DNA from: JAENWD01 sp963837165
Lineage (GTDB): Bacteria; Acidobacteriota; Vicinamibacteria; Vicinamibacterales; JAENWD01
DNA: 64,000 bases
Direction of reading: 5' to 3'
Assembly: GCA_963837165.1 (NCBI GenBank)
Contig: CAWIMD010000002.1
Span: 124,001 to 188,000, forward strand
The position numbers and the translations under genes are program-made. A model generated the notes under the pieces. The model did not search any database and was not told where the DNA came from. It worked only from the letters and a program-made list of their open reading frames with translations. Positions 43,236 to 52,089 of this stretch are shown here, one piece after another; the first letter of the stretch is position 1; each line of letters begins with the position of its first letter.

Positions 43236-44035
43236 CCACCGACGCGCCCGACCTGCTCGACACGATCGTGGCGGCCACGCGCCGCCGTGTCTCCGATGCC
43301 GCCCGACTCCAGCCGCCTGCGGCGATCGAGGCGCGCGCGATGGAGGCGCCGCCCGTGCGCGGGTTCCGTCGCGCGCTCGCCGGAAGGGCGCCGAACGTGA
43401 TTGCGGAGTGCAAGCGCCGGTCGCCCTCCCGCGGCCTGCTGCGCGCGGAGTACGACCCGGCCGCCATTGCCGGGTCGTATGCGTCGGGCGGGGCCGCGGC
43501 CATCTCGGTGTTGACCGAGCCGTCGTTCTTCGACGGCGCGCTGGCCCATCTGGAGGCCGTGCGCGCGGCGGTGGCGCTGCCGATCCTCCGGAAGGACTTC
43601 GTCGTGGACGAGTACCAGCTGCTCGAGGCCCGTGCCGCTGGCGCCGACGCGGTGCTGCTCATCGTGGCGGCGCTCGATCAGCCGACCCTGGTGCGGCTCG
43701 CACGCCACGCCGCGGCTCTGGGCCTGGACGCGCTGGTGGAGGTTCACGAGGACGGCGAGCTCGACCGCGCGCTCGAGGCCGGCGCGGATCTGATCGGTGT
43801 GAACCATCGCAACCTGCGGACGCTCGACGTGGACCTGGAACTGTCGGTGCGGCTGGCCCCTCGCATTCCGCCCCATGTCGTGGCGGTCGCCGAGAGCGGT
43901 CTCCGGCACCGGCACGATCTGGACCGCCTCGGACGGATGGGGTACCGCGGGTTTCTGGTCGGCGAGCACCTGATGACCACGCCCGATCCGGGGGCCGCCC
44001 TGGCGGCGCTGACGAAGGGACGGGTCTCGGCGTGA
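43232..44035 (+). CDS. trpC: Indole-3-glycerol phosphate synthase
   Basis: A 267-residue TIM barrel that closes CdRP to indole-3-glycerol phosphate. Catalytic elements: IAECKRRSPSRG (Lys), ISVLTEPSFFDGAL, LRKDFVVDEYQL (Lys), GVNHRNLRTL and VAESGL. ATG 43232 overlaps the trpD stop by four bases. Confidence 0.95.
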   Translation: MTTDAPDLLDTIVAATRRRVSDAARLQPPAAIEARAMEAPPVRGFRRALAGRAPNVIAECKRRSPSRGLLRAEYDPAAIAGSYASGGAAAISVLTEPSFFDGALAHLEAVRAAVALPILRKDFVVDEYQLLEARAAGADAVLLIVAALDQPTLVRLARHAAALGLDALVEVHEDGELDRALEAGADLIGVNHRNLRTLDVDLELSVRLAPRIPPHVVAVAESGLRHRHDLDRLGRMGYRGFLVGEHLMTTPDPGAALAALTKGRVSA

Positions 44036-44652
44036 TGGTCAAGATCTGCGGCATCACGCGAGCCGAGGACGCCCGGCTGGCGGTGGAGCTCGGCGCGGCG
44101 GCCATCGGCTTCGTGCTGTGGGCGGGCAGCCGGCGGGCCGTCGACCCCGCGACCGCCCGCGAGATCGCCGCGCTGCTGCCCCCGGCCGTGGACCGGGTGG
44201 GCGTGTTCGTCAACGCCGGGCGCGACGAGATCGACCGGATGGCGGAGGTCATCGGGTTGACCGTCGTGCAGCTGCACGGCGACGAACCGCCGGCCCTGGC
44301 GCAGGCGCTCGGCGCGCGACGTCGCGTCATCAAGGCGATTGCGCTCCGCGACCGCGAGGCAGACCCCGATCTGTCAGGCTGGTCCGGCGTGCGGCTCCTG
44401 CTCGACGCCCACGATCCGCAGCGGCGGGGCGGCACCGGGCGCACGATCGCCTGGGACCGCGCGGCCGTCATCGCGCGACAACGCGAGGTGATTCTCGCCG
44501 GCGGGCTGCACCCGGCCAATGTGGCCGAGGCGGTGGTACGCGTCAGGCCGGCCGGCATCGACGTCTCGTCCGGCGTCGAGTCGGCGCCTGGGGTGAAGGA
44601 CGCGGTGAAGCTCAGGGCGCTCTTCGACGCGCTCGCGCGCGTGGAGGCATGA
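44035..44652 (+). CDS. trpF: Phosphoribosylanthranilate isomerase
   Basis: A 205-residue TIM barrel converting PRA to CdRP. VKICGITRAEDARLA carries the catalytic Cys, VQLHGDE follows, LLLDAHDP supplies the Asp, and ILAGGLHPANVAEAV closes the phosphate site. ATG 44035 shares one base with the trpC stop; a GTG at 44032 is an equal alternative. Confidence 0.95.
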   Translation: MVKICGITRAEDARLAVELGAAAIGFVLWAGSRRAVDPATAREIAALLPPAVDRVGVFVNAGRDEIDRMAEVIGLTVVQLHGDEPPALAQALGARRRVIKAIALRDREADPDLSGWSGVRLLLDAHDPQRRGGTGRTIAWDRAAVIARQREVILAGGLHPANVAEAVVRVRPAGIDVSSGVESAPGVKDAVKLRALFDALARVEA

Positions 44653-44656
44653 CGAG

Positions 44657-45884
44657 GTGGCAGTCGAACCGGCAGGCACGCAGATGACATTCGGCAGGCG
44701 CGACCCCGACGCGCGGGGCTACTACGGCCCGTTCGGCGGCCGCTTCGTCCCCGAAACCCTGGTCGCTCCCGTGGAGGAGCTCGAGCGGGCGTACTTCGAG
44801 GCGCGGCGGGACCCCTCGTTCGTCGCGGAGTTCGAGTCGCTGCTGACCCACTACGTCGGACGCCCGACGCCGCTGTACGAGGCGCGCCGGCTGTCGGCCG
44901 AGGCGGGCGGCGCGCGGATCTTCCTGAAGCGCGAGGACCTCACGCACACCGGCGCGCACAAGATCAACAACGCCCTCGGGCAGGCGCTGCTGGCCAGCCG
45001 CATGGGCAAACGCCGCATCGTGGCGGAGACCGGCGCCGGCCAGCACGGCGTCGCCACCGCGACCTCCTGCGCGCTGCTCGGTCTGGACTGCGTCGTCTAC
45101 ATGGGCGCCGAGGACATGGCGCGCCAGGCGCCGAACGTGCTGCGGATGCGGCTGCTCGGCGCCGAGGTGCGGCAGGTCGATGCCGGCAGCCGCACGCTGA
45201 AGGACGCGATCAACGAGGCGATGCGCGATTGGGTGGCCAGCGTCACCGACACCTACTACCTGCTGGGCAGCGTGCTCGGCCCGCATCCGTATCCACTCAT
45301 GGTCCGCGAGTTCCAGGCCGTCATCGGCCGCGAGGCGCGCGTGCAGATCCTCGAGCAGGCCGGCCGCCTGCCGGACGCCATTGTCGCGTCCGTGGGCGGC
45401 GGCAGCAACGCGATGGGGATCTTCGACGCGTTCATCGGGGACGGCGGCGTGCGGCTCGTCGGCGTCGAGGCGGGCGGCGACGGCATCGTGCCTGGCCGTC
45501 ATGCCGCCCGGTTCGCCGGCGGCGCGGTTGGCATCCTGCAGGGCACGCGGACCTGGGTGCTCCAGGACCAGGACGGGAACATCGAGCCCACGCACTCGAT
45601 CTCGGCGGGCCTCGACTATGCCGCGATCGGGCCGGAGCACGCGTGGCTGCAGCAGCAGGGGCGTACCGAGTACCGGGTACGCCACCGACCGACAGGCGCT
45701 GGAAGCGTTCCAGACGCTCTCGCGGCTGGAGGGGATCCTGCCGGCCCTCGAGTCGGCGCACGCGGTCGCGCACGGGCTGCCGCTGGCCCGCGCCCTCGGC
45801 CCCGAGGCCGTGGTGCTCCTGAACCTGTCGGGGCGCGGCGACAAGGATCTGGCCACGGTGGAAGCACGCCTCGGCCCTCGATAG
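44657..45884 (+). CDS. trpB: Tryptophan synthase beta subunit, frameshifted
   Basis: About 408 residues after correction; condenses indole and serine with PLP. HTGAHKINNALGQ (PLP Lys), ETGAGQHGVATAT, SVGGGSNAMGIFDAF and the C-terminal LNLSGRGDKDL are all present. The reading frame breaks at 45669-45674, where GAGTACCGGG replaces the expected GAGTACGGG (one extra C), the same change as in trpE. The rest continues as GYATDRQALEAFQTLSRLEG. GTG start four bases after trpF. Confidence 0.93.
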
Positions 45885-45914
45885 ACGGCTGGGCCGGAAA
45901 GGAGCAGCACCCGA

Positions 45915-46742
45915 GTGTCGCGCATCACCTCCGCGTTCGACCGGCTACGGCGCGAGAATCGCACCGGGCTGGTGACCTACGTCACGGCCGGCGATCCGTC
46001 GCTCGCGCGGACGCGCGAGGTGCTCCTGGGGCTGGCACGTGCCGGCGCCGACGTGATCGAGGTGGGCGTGCCGTTCTCCGATCCGCTCGCCGACGGTCCC
46101 GTGATCCAGCGGGCGACCGAGCGGGCCCTTCGGGCCGGCGCCACGCTCGGCGGCGTACTGGACCTCGTCGCCGGCCTCCGGGCGGAGCTGGAGACGCCGC
46201 TGGTGCTCTTCACCTATGCGAACCCGATCGCTCGCCTGGGATTCGAGCGGTTCGCCGACCGCGCCGCCCGGGCCGGCGTGGACGGCGTGCTGTTCCTGGA
46301 CCTTCCCGTCGAGGAAGCCGCCGAGGCGCATGCGCTGCTCGACGCCCGTGGGGTTGATACAATTTTCCTGCTGAGCCCGACGACGACGACGGAGCGGATC
46401 CGGCGGGCCGCGGCGCTGGGCCGCGGGTTCCTGTACGGCATCTCGCGGCTCGGCGTGACCGGCACCCGCGACCGCGTCGCGGCTGGCGCCGGGGAGCTGG
46501 CGGCGCGCATCCGCCGGGAGACCTCGCTTCCGCTGGCGCTCGGGTTCGGCATCTCGCATCCGGACCACGTGCAGCAGATTGGGCGTGTCGCCGACGCCGC
46601 CGTCGTCGGGAGCGGACTGGTGCAGGTGATGGCCGAGGCCGGCGACAGCGCCGCGCTCGTGCCGGCGGTCGAGCAGTACGTGCGATGGTTGAAAGGCGTG
46701 AGCCCGGCGGCGGCCAGCCGGGCGGAAAGCGCGGGGCGGTGA
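45915..46742 (+). CDS. trpA: Tryptophan synthase alpha subunit
   Basis: A 275-residue TIM barrel that cleaves indole-3-glycerol phosphate and channels indole to TrpB. EVGVPFSDPLADGPVIQ carries the catalytic Glu, LDLPVEEA the Asp, and FLLSPTTTTERI and LALGFGIS the phosphate site. GTG start with AGGAGCAGC upstream. Confidence 0.95.
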   Translation: MSRITSAFDRLRRENRTGLVTYVTAGDPSLARTREVLLGLARAGADVIEVGVPFSDPLADGPVIQRATERALRAGATLGGVLDLVAGLRAELETPLVLFTYANPIARLGFERFADRAARAGVDGVLFLDLPVEEAAEAHALLDARGVDTIFLLSPTTTTERIRRAAALGRGFLYGISRLGVTGTRDRVAAGAGELAARIRRETSLPLALGFGISHPDHVQQIGRVADAAVVGSGLVQVMAEAGDSAALVPAVEQYVRWLKGVSPAAASRAESAGR

Positions 46743-47053
46743 GCGGCATCGACGAACTGCGGCAGCGCATCGACGCGCTCGACGAACGGCTGGTGGAGCT
46801 GCTGAACGAGCGCGCCGCGTGCGCCCTGCGGATCGGCGAGATCAAGCAGCAGCTGGGTCTCGAGATCTACCAGCCCAATCGCGAGGCGGACGTCCTGAAC
46901 CACGTCCGGACCCACAGCGCGGCCATCGGCGGCCCGCTCGGCGGAGAGGCGCTCACGCGGCTGTTCGAGCGCATCATCGACGAGGCGCGGCGACTCGAGC
47001 GTGAATCGATGCAGCGGCACGGACGGGATGGCGACGGACACGGAACGCGGTGA
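46739..47053 (+). CDS. AroQ-class chorismate mutase
   Basis: A 104-residue all-helical protein with the AroQ pattern (IDELRQRIDALDERLVELL, RAACALRIGEIKQQLGL, YQPNREADVLNHV, LFERIIDEARRLE) that converts chorismate to prephenate for Tyr and Phe. No dehydratase or dehydrogenase domain is fused. GTG 46739 overlaps the trpA stop by four bases; the tail is a low-complexity basic stretch. Here it draws chorismate to the branch served by tyrA two genes on. Confidence 0.88.
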   Translation: MSGIDELRQRIDALDERLVELLNERAACALRIGEIKQQLGLEIYQPNREADVLNHVRTHSAAIGGPLGGEALTRLFERIIDEARRLERESMQRHGRDGDGHGTR

Positions 47054-47111
47054 GCGGCGAAGACCCGGGCGGGTCGGGGTCCGCGGGAGCGAGAGGGTGG
47101 AGGTAACGAGC

Positions 47112-48158
47112 ATGGTCGTCGTAATGCAGGAGCGGGCGAGCGAGGAGCAGATCGAGAAGGTCGTGGCGCACCTCGTCGGCCTCGGGATGGACGTGCACCG
47201 GTCCACGGGCGTCAGCCGCACGGTACTGGGCGCCGTGGGCGACGATCGCCAGCTGGACCCGCGGCTGCTCGAGATGCTGGAGGGCGTGAGCGAGGTGCTG
47301 CGCGTGACCGAGCCCTACAAGCTGGCCAGCCGCGCCTTCCGCCCCGAAGGCACGGTGGTGACGGTCGGCGACGTGCGGATCGGCGGTGACGAGGTGATCG
47401 TCATGGCGGGTCCCTGCTCGGCCGAGAGCGAGGAGCAGGTGAACCTGTCGGCCGCCGCCGTCAAGAAGGCCGGCGCGAAGGTGCTGCGCGGAGGCGCCTT
47501 CAAGCCGCGCAGCTCACCGTACAGCTTCCAGGGGCTCGGCGAGGCGGGGCTCCGGATGCTCCGCGACGCGGCCACGCAGCACGACCTCAAGCTCGTCACC
47601 GAGGTCATGGACGTCAGCCAGATCGAGCTCGTCGATCGGTACTGCGACATCTTCCAGCTCGGTGCGCGCAACATGCAGAACTTCACGCTCCTGCGGGAGC
47701 TCGGACGCACGCGGAAGCCCGTGCTGCTGAAGCGGGGCATCGCCGCGACGATCGAGGAGTGGCTGCTCTCGGCCGAGTACGTGCTGGCCGGGGGCAACCA
47801 GCAGGTCATCCTGTGCGAGCGCGGCATCCGGACGTTCGAGAACTACACGCGGAACACGCTCGACATCTCCGCGATTCCCGTCGTGAAGAAGCGGAGCCAC
47901 CTGCCGATCATCGCGGACCCGAGCCACGGCACGGGCCGTCGTGACAAGGTGGCGCCGATGGCGCGCGCGGCCGTGGCCGCCGGGGCCGATGGCCTGATCA
48001 TCGAAGTGCATCACGACCCGGACCACGCGCTCAGCGACGGCGCGCAGTCGCTGCTTCCCCAGCAGTTCGATCGGCTCATGGCCGAGCTGCGCATCATCGC
48101 GCCCGCGATCGGCCGCACGATCTGCCTCGAGCCGGTCATGCGCCGGGGGTGGAGCTGA
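47112..48158 (+). CDS. aroF: 3-deoxy-7-phosphoheptulonate synthase with N-terminal regulatory domain
   Basis: A 348-residue type I-beta DAHP synthase, first enzyme of the shikimate pathway. The first ~70 residues are a ferredoxin-like (ACT-related) domain as in the Thermotoga enzyme, which binds Tyr or Phe. The barrel has VIVMAGPCSAESEEQV, VLRGGAFKPRSSPYSFQG, KRGIAATIEEWL and IADPSHGTGRRDKV. ATG 47112 is preceded by GGAGG at 47099-47103; the upstream open frame is not conserved. Confidence 0.94.
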   Translation: MVVVMQERASEEQIEKVVAHLVGLGMDVHRSTGVSRTVLGAVGDDRQLDPRLLEMLEGVSEVLRVTEPYKLASRAFRPEGTVVTVGDVRIGGDEVIVMAGPCSAESEEQVNLSAAAVKKAGAKVLRGGAFKPRSSPYSFQGLGEAGLRMLRDAATQHDLKLVTEVMDVSQIELVDRYCDIFQLGARNMQNFTLLRELGRTRKPVLLKRGIAATIEEWLLSAEYVLAGGNQQVILCERGIRTFENYTRNTLDISAIPVVKKRSHLPIIADPSHGTGRRDKVAPMARAAVAAGADGLIIEVHHDPDHALSDGAQSLLPQQFDRLMAELRIIAPAIGRTICLEPVMRRGWS

Positions 48159-48167
48159 GCGCCGCCC

Positions 48168-49019
48168 GTGAGCGCTGACGGCGACTTTCGTCGCGTCGCG
48201 GTGGTCGGCGTCGGCCTGATCGGCGGGTCGGTGGCGTTCGCCGTCCGCCGCGCGTTTCCCGCCGCCACGGTCGTCGGCGTCGACCGCGACGACGTGGTGT
48301 TCGCCGGACGGCAGCTCGGTGCGCTGCATCAGGGGTCCGAGGATCTGGCGATCGTCGCCGGGTCCGATCTCGTCGTGCTGGCGGCGCCCGTGCGCGAGAA
48401 CCTCGCCCTGCTGCGCCGCCTGCCGGACCTGCTGACCGCGCCTGCGCTCGTCACCGACACCGGCAGCACGAAACGGGAGACGATCGAGGCGGCGCGAGCG
48501 CTGCCGGCATCCCTGACGTTCGTCGGAGGCCACCCGCTCGCTGGAGCCGCGCGGGGCGGCATCAGCGCATCGCGCGCCGACCTGTTCGAGCGGCGGCCGT
48601 GGCTGCTGACGCCCGAGCCGTCGACGCCGCGCGCCGCCGTCGATCGGCTGGCGGCCTTCCTGCGGGCGCTCGGCGCGTCGCCGCTCGAGATGGACGCCGA
48701 GACGCACGACCGCGTGCTGGCCTACACGAGCCACCTGCCGCAGATGGCCGCCAGCGCACTGATGCACGTGGTGGGCGAGGCGGTGGGCGAAGCCGGCCTC
48801 AAGCTGTCGGGCGGCGGGCTGGCCGACACGACACGCGTGGCCGGCAGCCCCGCCAGGATCTGGAGCGACATCTGCGCCACCAATGCCGACCAGATCGGCC
48901 CCGCGCTGGACCTGCTGATCGACGTCCTGCAGCAGGTCAAGGCCGACGTCGCGGCGGGCCGGCCGGTCGAGCCGCTCTTCGCGTCGGCGCAGCGCTGGCG
49001 CGAGAAGCTCCGCGGTTAG
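48168..49019 (+). CDS. tyrA: Prephenate dehydrogenase
   Basis: A 283-residue NAD-dependent enzyme making 4-hydroxyphenylpyruvate for Tyr. N-terminal VAVVGVGLIGGSVAFAV is the NAD loop, FVGGHPLAGAARGGISA contains the catalytic His, and the C-terminal helices include YTSHLPQMAASALMH. No chorismate mutase or ACT domain is attached. Last gene of the aromatic operon; its stop is followed at once by an 8-bp tandem repeat. Confidence 0.94.
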   Translation: MSADGDFRRVAVVGVGLIGGSVAFAVRRAFPAATVVGVDRDDVVFAGRQLGALHQGSEDLAIVAGSDLVVLAAPVRENLALLRRLPDLLTAPALVTDTGSTKRETIEAARALPASLTFVGGHPLAGAARGGISASRADLFERRPWLLTPEPSTPRAAVDRLAAFLRALGASPLEMDAETHDRVLAYTSHLPQMAASALMHVVGEAVGEAGLKLSGGGLADTTRVAGSPARIWSDICATNADQIGPALDLLIDVLQQVKADVAAGRPVEPLFASAQRWREKLRG

Positions 49020-49059
49020 CTCCCATCCTCCCATCCTCCCATCCTCCCATCCTCCGATC
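49020..49059. repeat. Five tandem copies of CTCCCATC after the tyrA stop
   Basis: Four exact CTCCCATC units and one CTCCGATC, starting on the base after the TAG at 49017-49019 and ending at the next promoter's -10 box. Confidence 0.9.
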
Positions 49060-49065
49060 CATAAT
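49060..49065 (+). promoter_or_regulatory. -10 box CATAAT of the CoA-transferase operon, leaderless
   Basis: CATAAT ends six bases before the ATG at 49072. The repeat immediately upstream would occupy the -35 position. Confidence 0.5.
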
Positions 49066-49071
49066 CGCCCC

Positions 49072-49773
49072 ATGGACAAGGTCGTGGCGTCGGCCGAGGA
49101 GGCCGTCGCCCGCATTCCCGACGGGGCGTCGGTCATGGTCGGCGGCTTCGGCGTGTGCGGGAATCCGGAAAACCTGCTGGAGGCGCTGCGCGCGCGCGGC
49201 ACCCGCGGGCTCACCGTCATCAGCAACAACGCCGGCATCGACGACTTCGGCCTCGGGTGCCTGCTGAAGGCGAAGCAGATCCGGAAGATCATCGCCACCT
49301 ACGTCGGCGAGAACCGCGAGTTCGCCCGGCAGTTCCTGGCCGGCGAGGTCGAGGTGGAGCTGGTGCCGCAGGGCACCTTCTCGGAGCGGATCCGCGCGGG
49401 CGGCGCCGGCATCGGCGGGTTCTTCACCCCGACCGGCTACGGCACCGTCGTGGCCGAGGGCAAGGAAACGCGCGTGATCGACGGCCGGCACTACGTGCTG
49501 GAGATGCCGCTCACGGCCGACTTCGCGCTCGTGCGCGCTTTTCGCGGCGACCGCGCGGGCAATCTCGTCTTCCGCAAGACCGCGCGGAACTTCAACCCGG
49601 TCATGGCCACCGCCGCGCGCGTGACGATTGCCGAAGTCGAGCACCTCGTCGATCCCGGCGGGATCGAGCCCGACGCCGTGCACACGCCGGGGATTTTCGT
49701 GCGGCACATCCTCCAGGGCGCCCGCTACCAGCGGCTGGTCGAGAAGCGCACCACGAGGGACGCCCGTGGATAA
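49072..49773 (+). CDS. scoA: 3-oxoacid CoA-transferase subunit A
   Basis: A 233-residue alpha subunit of the succinyl-CoA:3-ketoacid (or acetoacetyl-CoA) transferase family. VMVGGFGVCGNPENLL, TVISNNAGIDDFGL, GGFFTPTGYGTVVAEGKE and GNLVFRKTARNFNP match the family. Works with the next gene to activate acetoacetate for thiolysis. Eight-base overlap with subunit B. Confidence 0.92.
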   Translation: MDKVVASAEEAVARIPDGASVMVGGFGVCGNPENLLEALRARGTRGLTVISNNAGIDDFGLGCLLKAKQIRKIIATYVGENREFARQFLAGEVEVELVPQGTFSERIRAGGAGIGGFFTPTGYGTVVAEGKETRVIDGRHYVLEMPLTADFALVRAFRGDRAGNLVFRKTARNFNPVMATAARVTIAEVEHLVDPGGIEPDAVHTPGIFVRHILQGARYQRLVEKRTTRDARG

Positions 49774-50422
49774 GCGCGATCGCATCGTCGGCCGGGTGGC
49801 GCGGGAGCTGAAGGACGGCGACTACGTCAATCTCGGGATCGGCATGCCCACCCTCGTGGCCAACCACGTGCCGCCCGGCGTGGACATCACGCTGCACTCC
49901 GAGAACGGGATGCTCGGCGTCGGCCCGTATCCCACCGACGACGCAGTGGATCCGGACCTGATCAACGCGGGAAAGGAGACGGTCTCGGAGACGCCCGGCT
50001 GCTGCTACTTCAGCTCGGCCGACTCGTTCGCCATGGTGCGCGGCGGGCACATCGACATCACCGTGCTCGGCGCGCTGCAGGTGGATGCCGAGGGCAGTCT
50101 CGCGAACTGGATGATCCCCGGCAAGATGGTGAAGGGCATGGGCGGGGCGATGGATCTCGTGGCCGGCGCCCGCCGGGTCATCGTGGCGATGGAGCACACG
50201 ACGAAGGACGGTGACCCGAAGATCCTGCCGAAATGCACGCTGCCGCTGACCGGCATGCGGGTCGTCCACCTGATCGTGACCGACATGGCCGTCATCGACG
50301 TGACGCCGGCCGGGCTGCGGTTGCGTGAGCGCGCGAGCGATACGACCGTCGAAGCCATCCGTGCCGCGACCGGCGCCGAGCTGCTCGTCGAGGGCGAGGT
50401 CGGCGTCTTCGGAGGAGCATGA
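49766..50422 (+). CDS. scoB: 3-oxoacid CoA-transferase subunit B
   Basis: A 218-residue beta subunit. VNLGIGMPTLVAN and LHSENGMLGVGP (the Glu of SENG forms the CoA thioester intermediate) are conserved, as are GGHIDITVLGALQVD and GGAMDLVAGA. GTG start inside the end of subunit A; ATGA overlap with the thiolase gene. Confidence 0.93.
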   Translation: MDKRDRIVGRVARELKDGDYVNLGIGMPTLVANHVPPGVDITLHSENGMLGVGPYPTDDAVDPDLINAGKETVSETPGCCYFSSADSFAMVRGGHIDITVLGALQVDAEGSLANWMIPGKMVKGMGGAMDLVAGARRVIVAMEHTTKDGDPKILPKCTLPLTGMRVVHLIVTDMAVIDVTPAGLRLRERASDTTVEAIRAATGAELLVEGEVGVFGGA

Positions 50423-51597
50423 GCGTCGTCATCCTCTCGGCCTGCCGCACCGCCATCGGATCGTTCGGCGGAACCCTCCGTGACATTGCCGCGCCCGATC
50501 TCGGCGCCATCGTGGTGCGTGAAGCGGTGGCGCGCGCGGGTGTCGCCCCCGAAGACGTGAACGACGTCCTGCTCGGGTGCGTGCTGCAGGCGGGCGCCGG
50601 GATGAACGTCGCCCGGCAGGCGGCCCTCAGGGCCGGCCTGCCGGTCACGGTGCCCGCCGAGACGGTGAACCGCGTGTGCGGATCGGGCCTCTCGGCCGTC
50701 ATGCACGCCGCCGATGCCATCGCCGCCGGCTCGAGCCGCATCGTCGTGGCGGGCGGGACCGAGTCGATGTCCAACGCCGCCTACGTTCTGAAGGGCGCGC
50801 GCTGGGGTTATCGGATGGGCCACGGGGAGCTCTTCGACACGATGGTCGGGGAGGGGCTGACCTGCGCGCTCGAGCAGTGTCACATGGGCAACACTGCCGA
50901 GGCGGTTGCCGCCAAGTACGGGATCGCGCGCGACGCGCAGGACGCCTTTGCCGCGGAGAGCCAGCGGCGAGCGCTCGCCGCCATCGACGCCGGCTGGTTC
51001 GCCGACGAGATCGTGCCGGTGGAAGTGCCTCAGAGGAAAGGCCCTTCGCTGAAATTCGATCGGGACGAATTTCCGCGCGCCGGCACCACGGTCGAGAAGC
51101 TGGCGGCGCTCAAGCCCGCGTTCCAGAAGGACGGCACCGTGACGGCCGGGAACGCCTCCGGCATCAACGACGGCGCCGCGGCGCTCGTCGTGTCGTCCGA
51201 CACCGCCGCCGCATCGGGGGGCCTCAACCCTATCGCGCGGATCCTGTCCTACGCGACCGCGGGCGTGGAACCCCGGTACATGGGGATCGGTCCCGTGCCG
51301 GCGGTCCGCCGGGCCCTCGAGCAGGCGGGCGTGGAGGCCGGGGCCGTCGATCTGTTCGAACTGAACGAGGCGTTTGCCGCGCAGGCGCTCGCCGTCGTCC
51401 GCGATCTGCACCTCGATCCCCAGCGCGTCAACGTCGGCGGCGGCGCGGTCGCACTCGGCCACCCGATCGGGGCCAGCGGCGCGCGCATCCTCGTGACCCT
51501 GCTCCACCACCTGCGGCGGACGGATGCGCGGCTGGGCGTTGCGAGCCTGTGCGTCGGCGGCGGCATGGGGGTGGCCATGGTCGTCGAGCGCCTGTAG
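50419..51597 (+). CDS. Acetyl-CoA C-acetyltransferase (thiolase)
   Basis: A 392-residue thiolase that splits acetoacetyl-CoA into two acetyl-CoA, or the reverse. Active site complete: NRVCGSGLSAVMHA (nucleophile Cys, ~88), ELNEAFAAQALAV, GGAVALGHPIGASGARI (His) and SLCVGGGMGVAMV (second Cys). Together with scoA/scoB it forms a ketone-body or short-chain fatty-acid use operon. Confidence 0.94.
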   Translation: MSVVILSACRTAIGSFGGTLRDIAAPDLGAIVVREAVARAGVAPEDVNDVLLGCVLQAGAGMNVARQAALRAGLPVTVPAETVNRVCGSGLSAVMHAADAIAAGSSRIVVAGGTESMSNAAYVLKGARWGYRMGHGELFDTMVGEGLTCALEQCHMGNTAEAVAAKYGIARDAQDAFAAESQRRALAAIDAGWFADEIVPVEVPQRKGPSLKFDRDEFPRAGTTVEKLAALKPAFQKDGTVTAGNASGINDGAAALVVSSDTAAASGGLNPIARILSYATAGVEPRYMGIGPVPAVRRALEQAGVEAGAVDLFELNEAFAAQALAVVRDLHLDPQRVNVGGGAVALGHPIGASGARILVTLLHHLRRTDARLGVASLCVGGGMGVAMVVERL

Positions 51598-51626
51598 CGG
51601 ATCGGTCTCGAAGGAGGGCCGACCAG

Positions 51627-52073
51627 ATGGACAGCAACAGACGCGTCCGGCAGCCCCGCCGGCCGGTGGCGGAGCACGGACTGGAGGTCGCGAGCTCCGT
51701 GCTCGAGGCAATTCTGGATCACGCGCGGGCGAGCGCGCCGGACGAGTGTTGCGGACTGCTCATCGGCGACGGCACAGCGCTTCGCGAGGCGCGCCGCGCG
51801 CGCAACTGCAGCCCCGACTCGCACCGCCGTTACCGCGTCGAGCCGGCCGATCATTTTGCCGCCGTCCGCGCGGCCCGCGCTGCCGGCCTCGAGGTGATGG
51901 GCGCGTATCACTCGCACCCGGGGTCCTCGGCCGAGCCGTCATCGACCGATCGCGCCGAAGCCCACGATGCCGAATGGCTGCACGTGATTGCGGCGCCCGA
52001 CGTCGGGGCCGTGCGCGCCTGGCGCCTGGTGGACGGGAACTTTCACGAGGTGCCCCTCGTCCCCTGCGGCTGA
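51627..52073 (+). CDS. JAMM/MPN-family metalloprotease (Mov34-like)
   Basis: A 148-residue JAB1/MPN domain with the full JAMM metal motif: Glu in PDECCGLLIG, then HSH-x7-S-x2-D in AYHSHPGSSAEPSSTD. Bacterial members remove C-terminal extensions from small ubiquitin-like sulfur carriers or trim siderophore/cysteine intermediates; no such partner is nearby. AAGGAGGG at 51611-51618 precedes ATG 51627. Confidence 0.87.
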   Translation: MDSNRRVRQPRRPVAEHGLEVASSVLEAILDHARASAPDECCGLLIGDGTALREARRARNCSPDSHRRYRVEPADHFAAVRAARAAGLEVMGAYHSHPGSSAEPSSTDRAEAHDAEWLHVIAAPDVGAVRAWRLVDGNFHEVPLVPCG

Positions 52074-52089
52074 TGGCCGATCGACAACG

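Noticed and set aside
41151..45674. Programmed frameshifting in trpE and trpB
   Set aside because: No slippery heptamer, stop-codon overlap or downstream structure is seen, and the same extra-base context occurs in unrelated genes such as upp.
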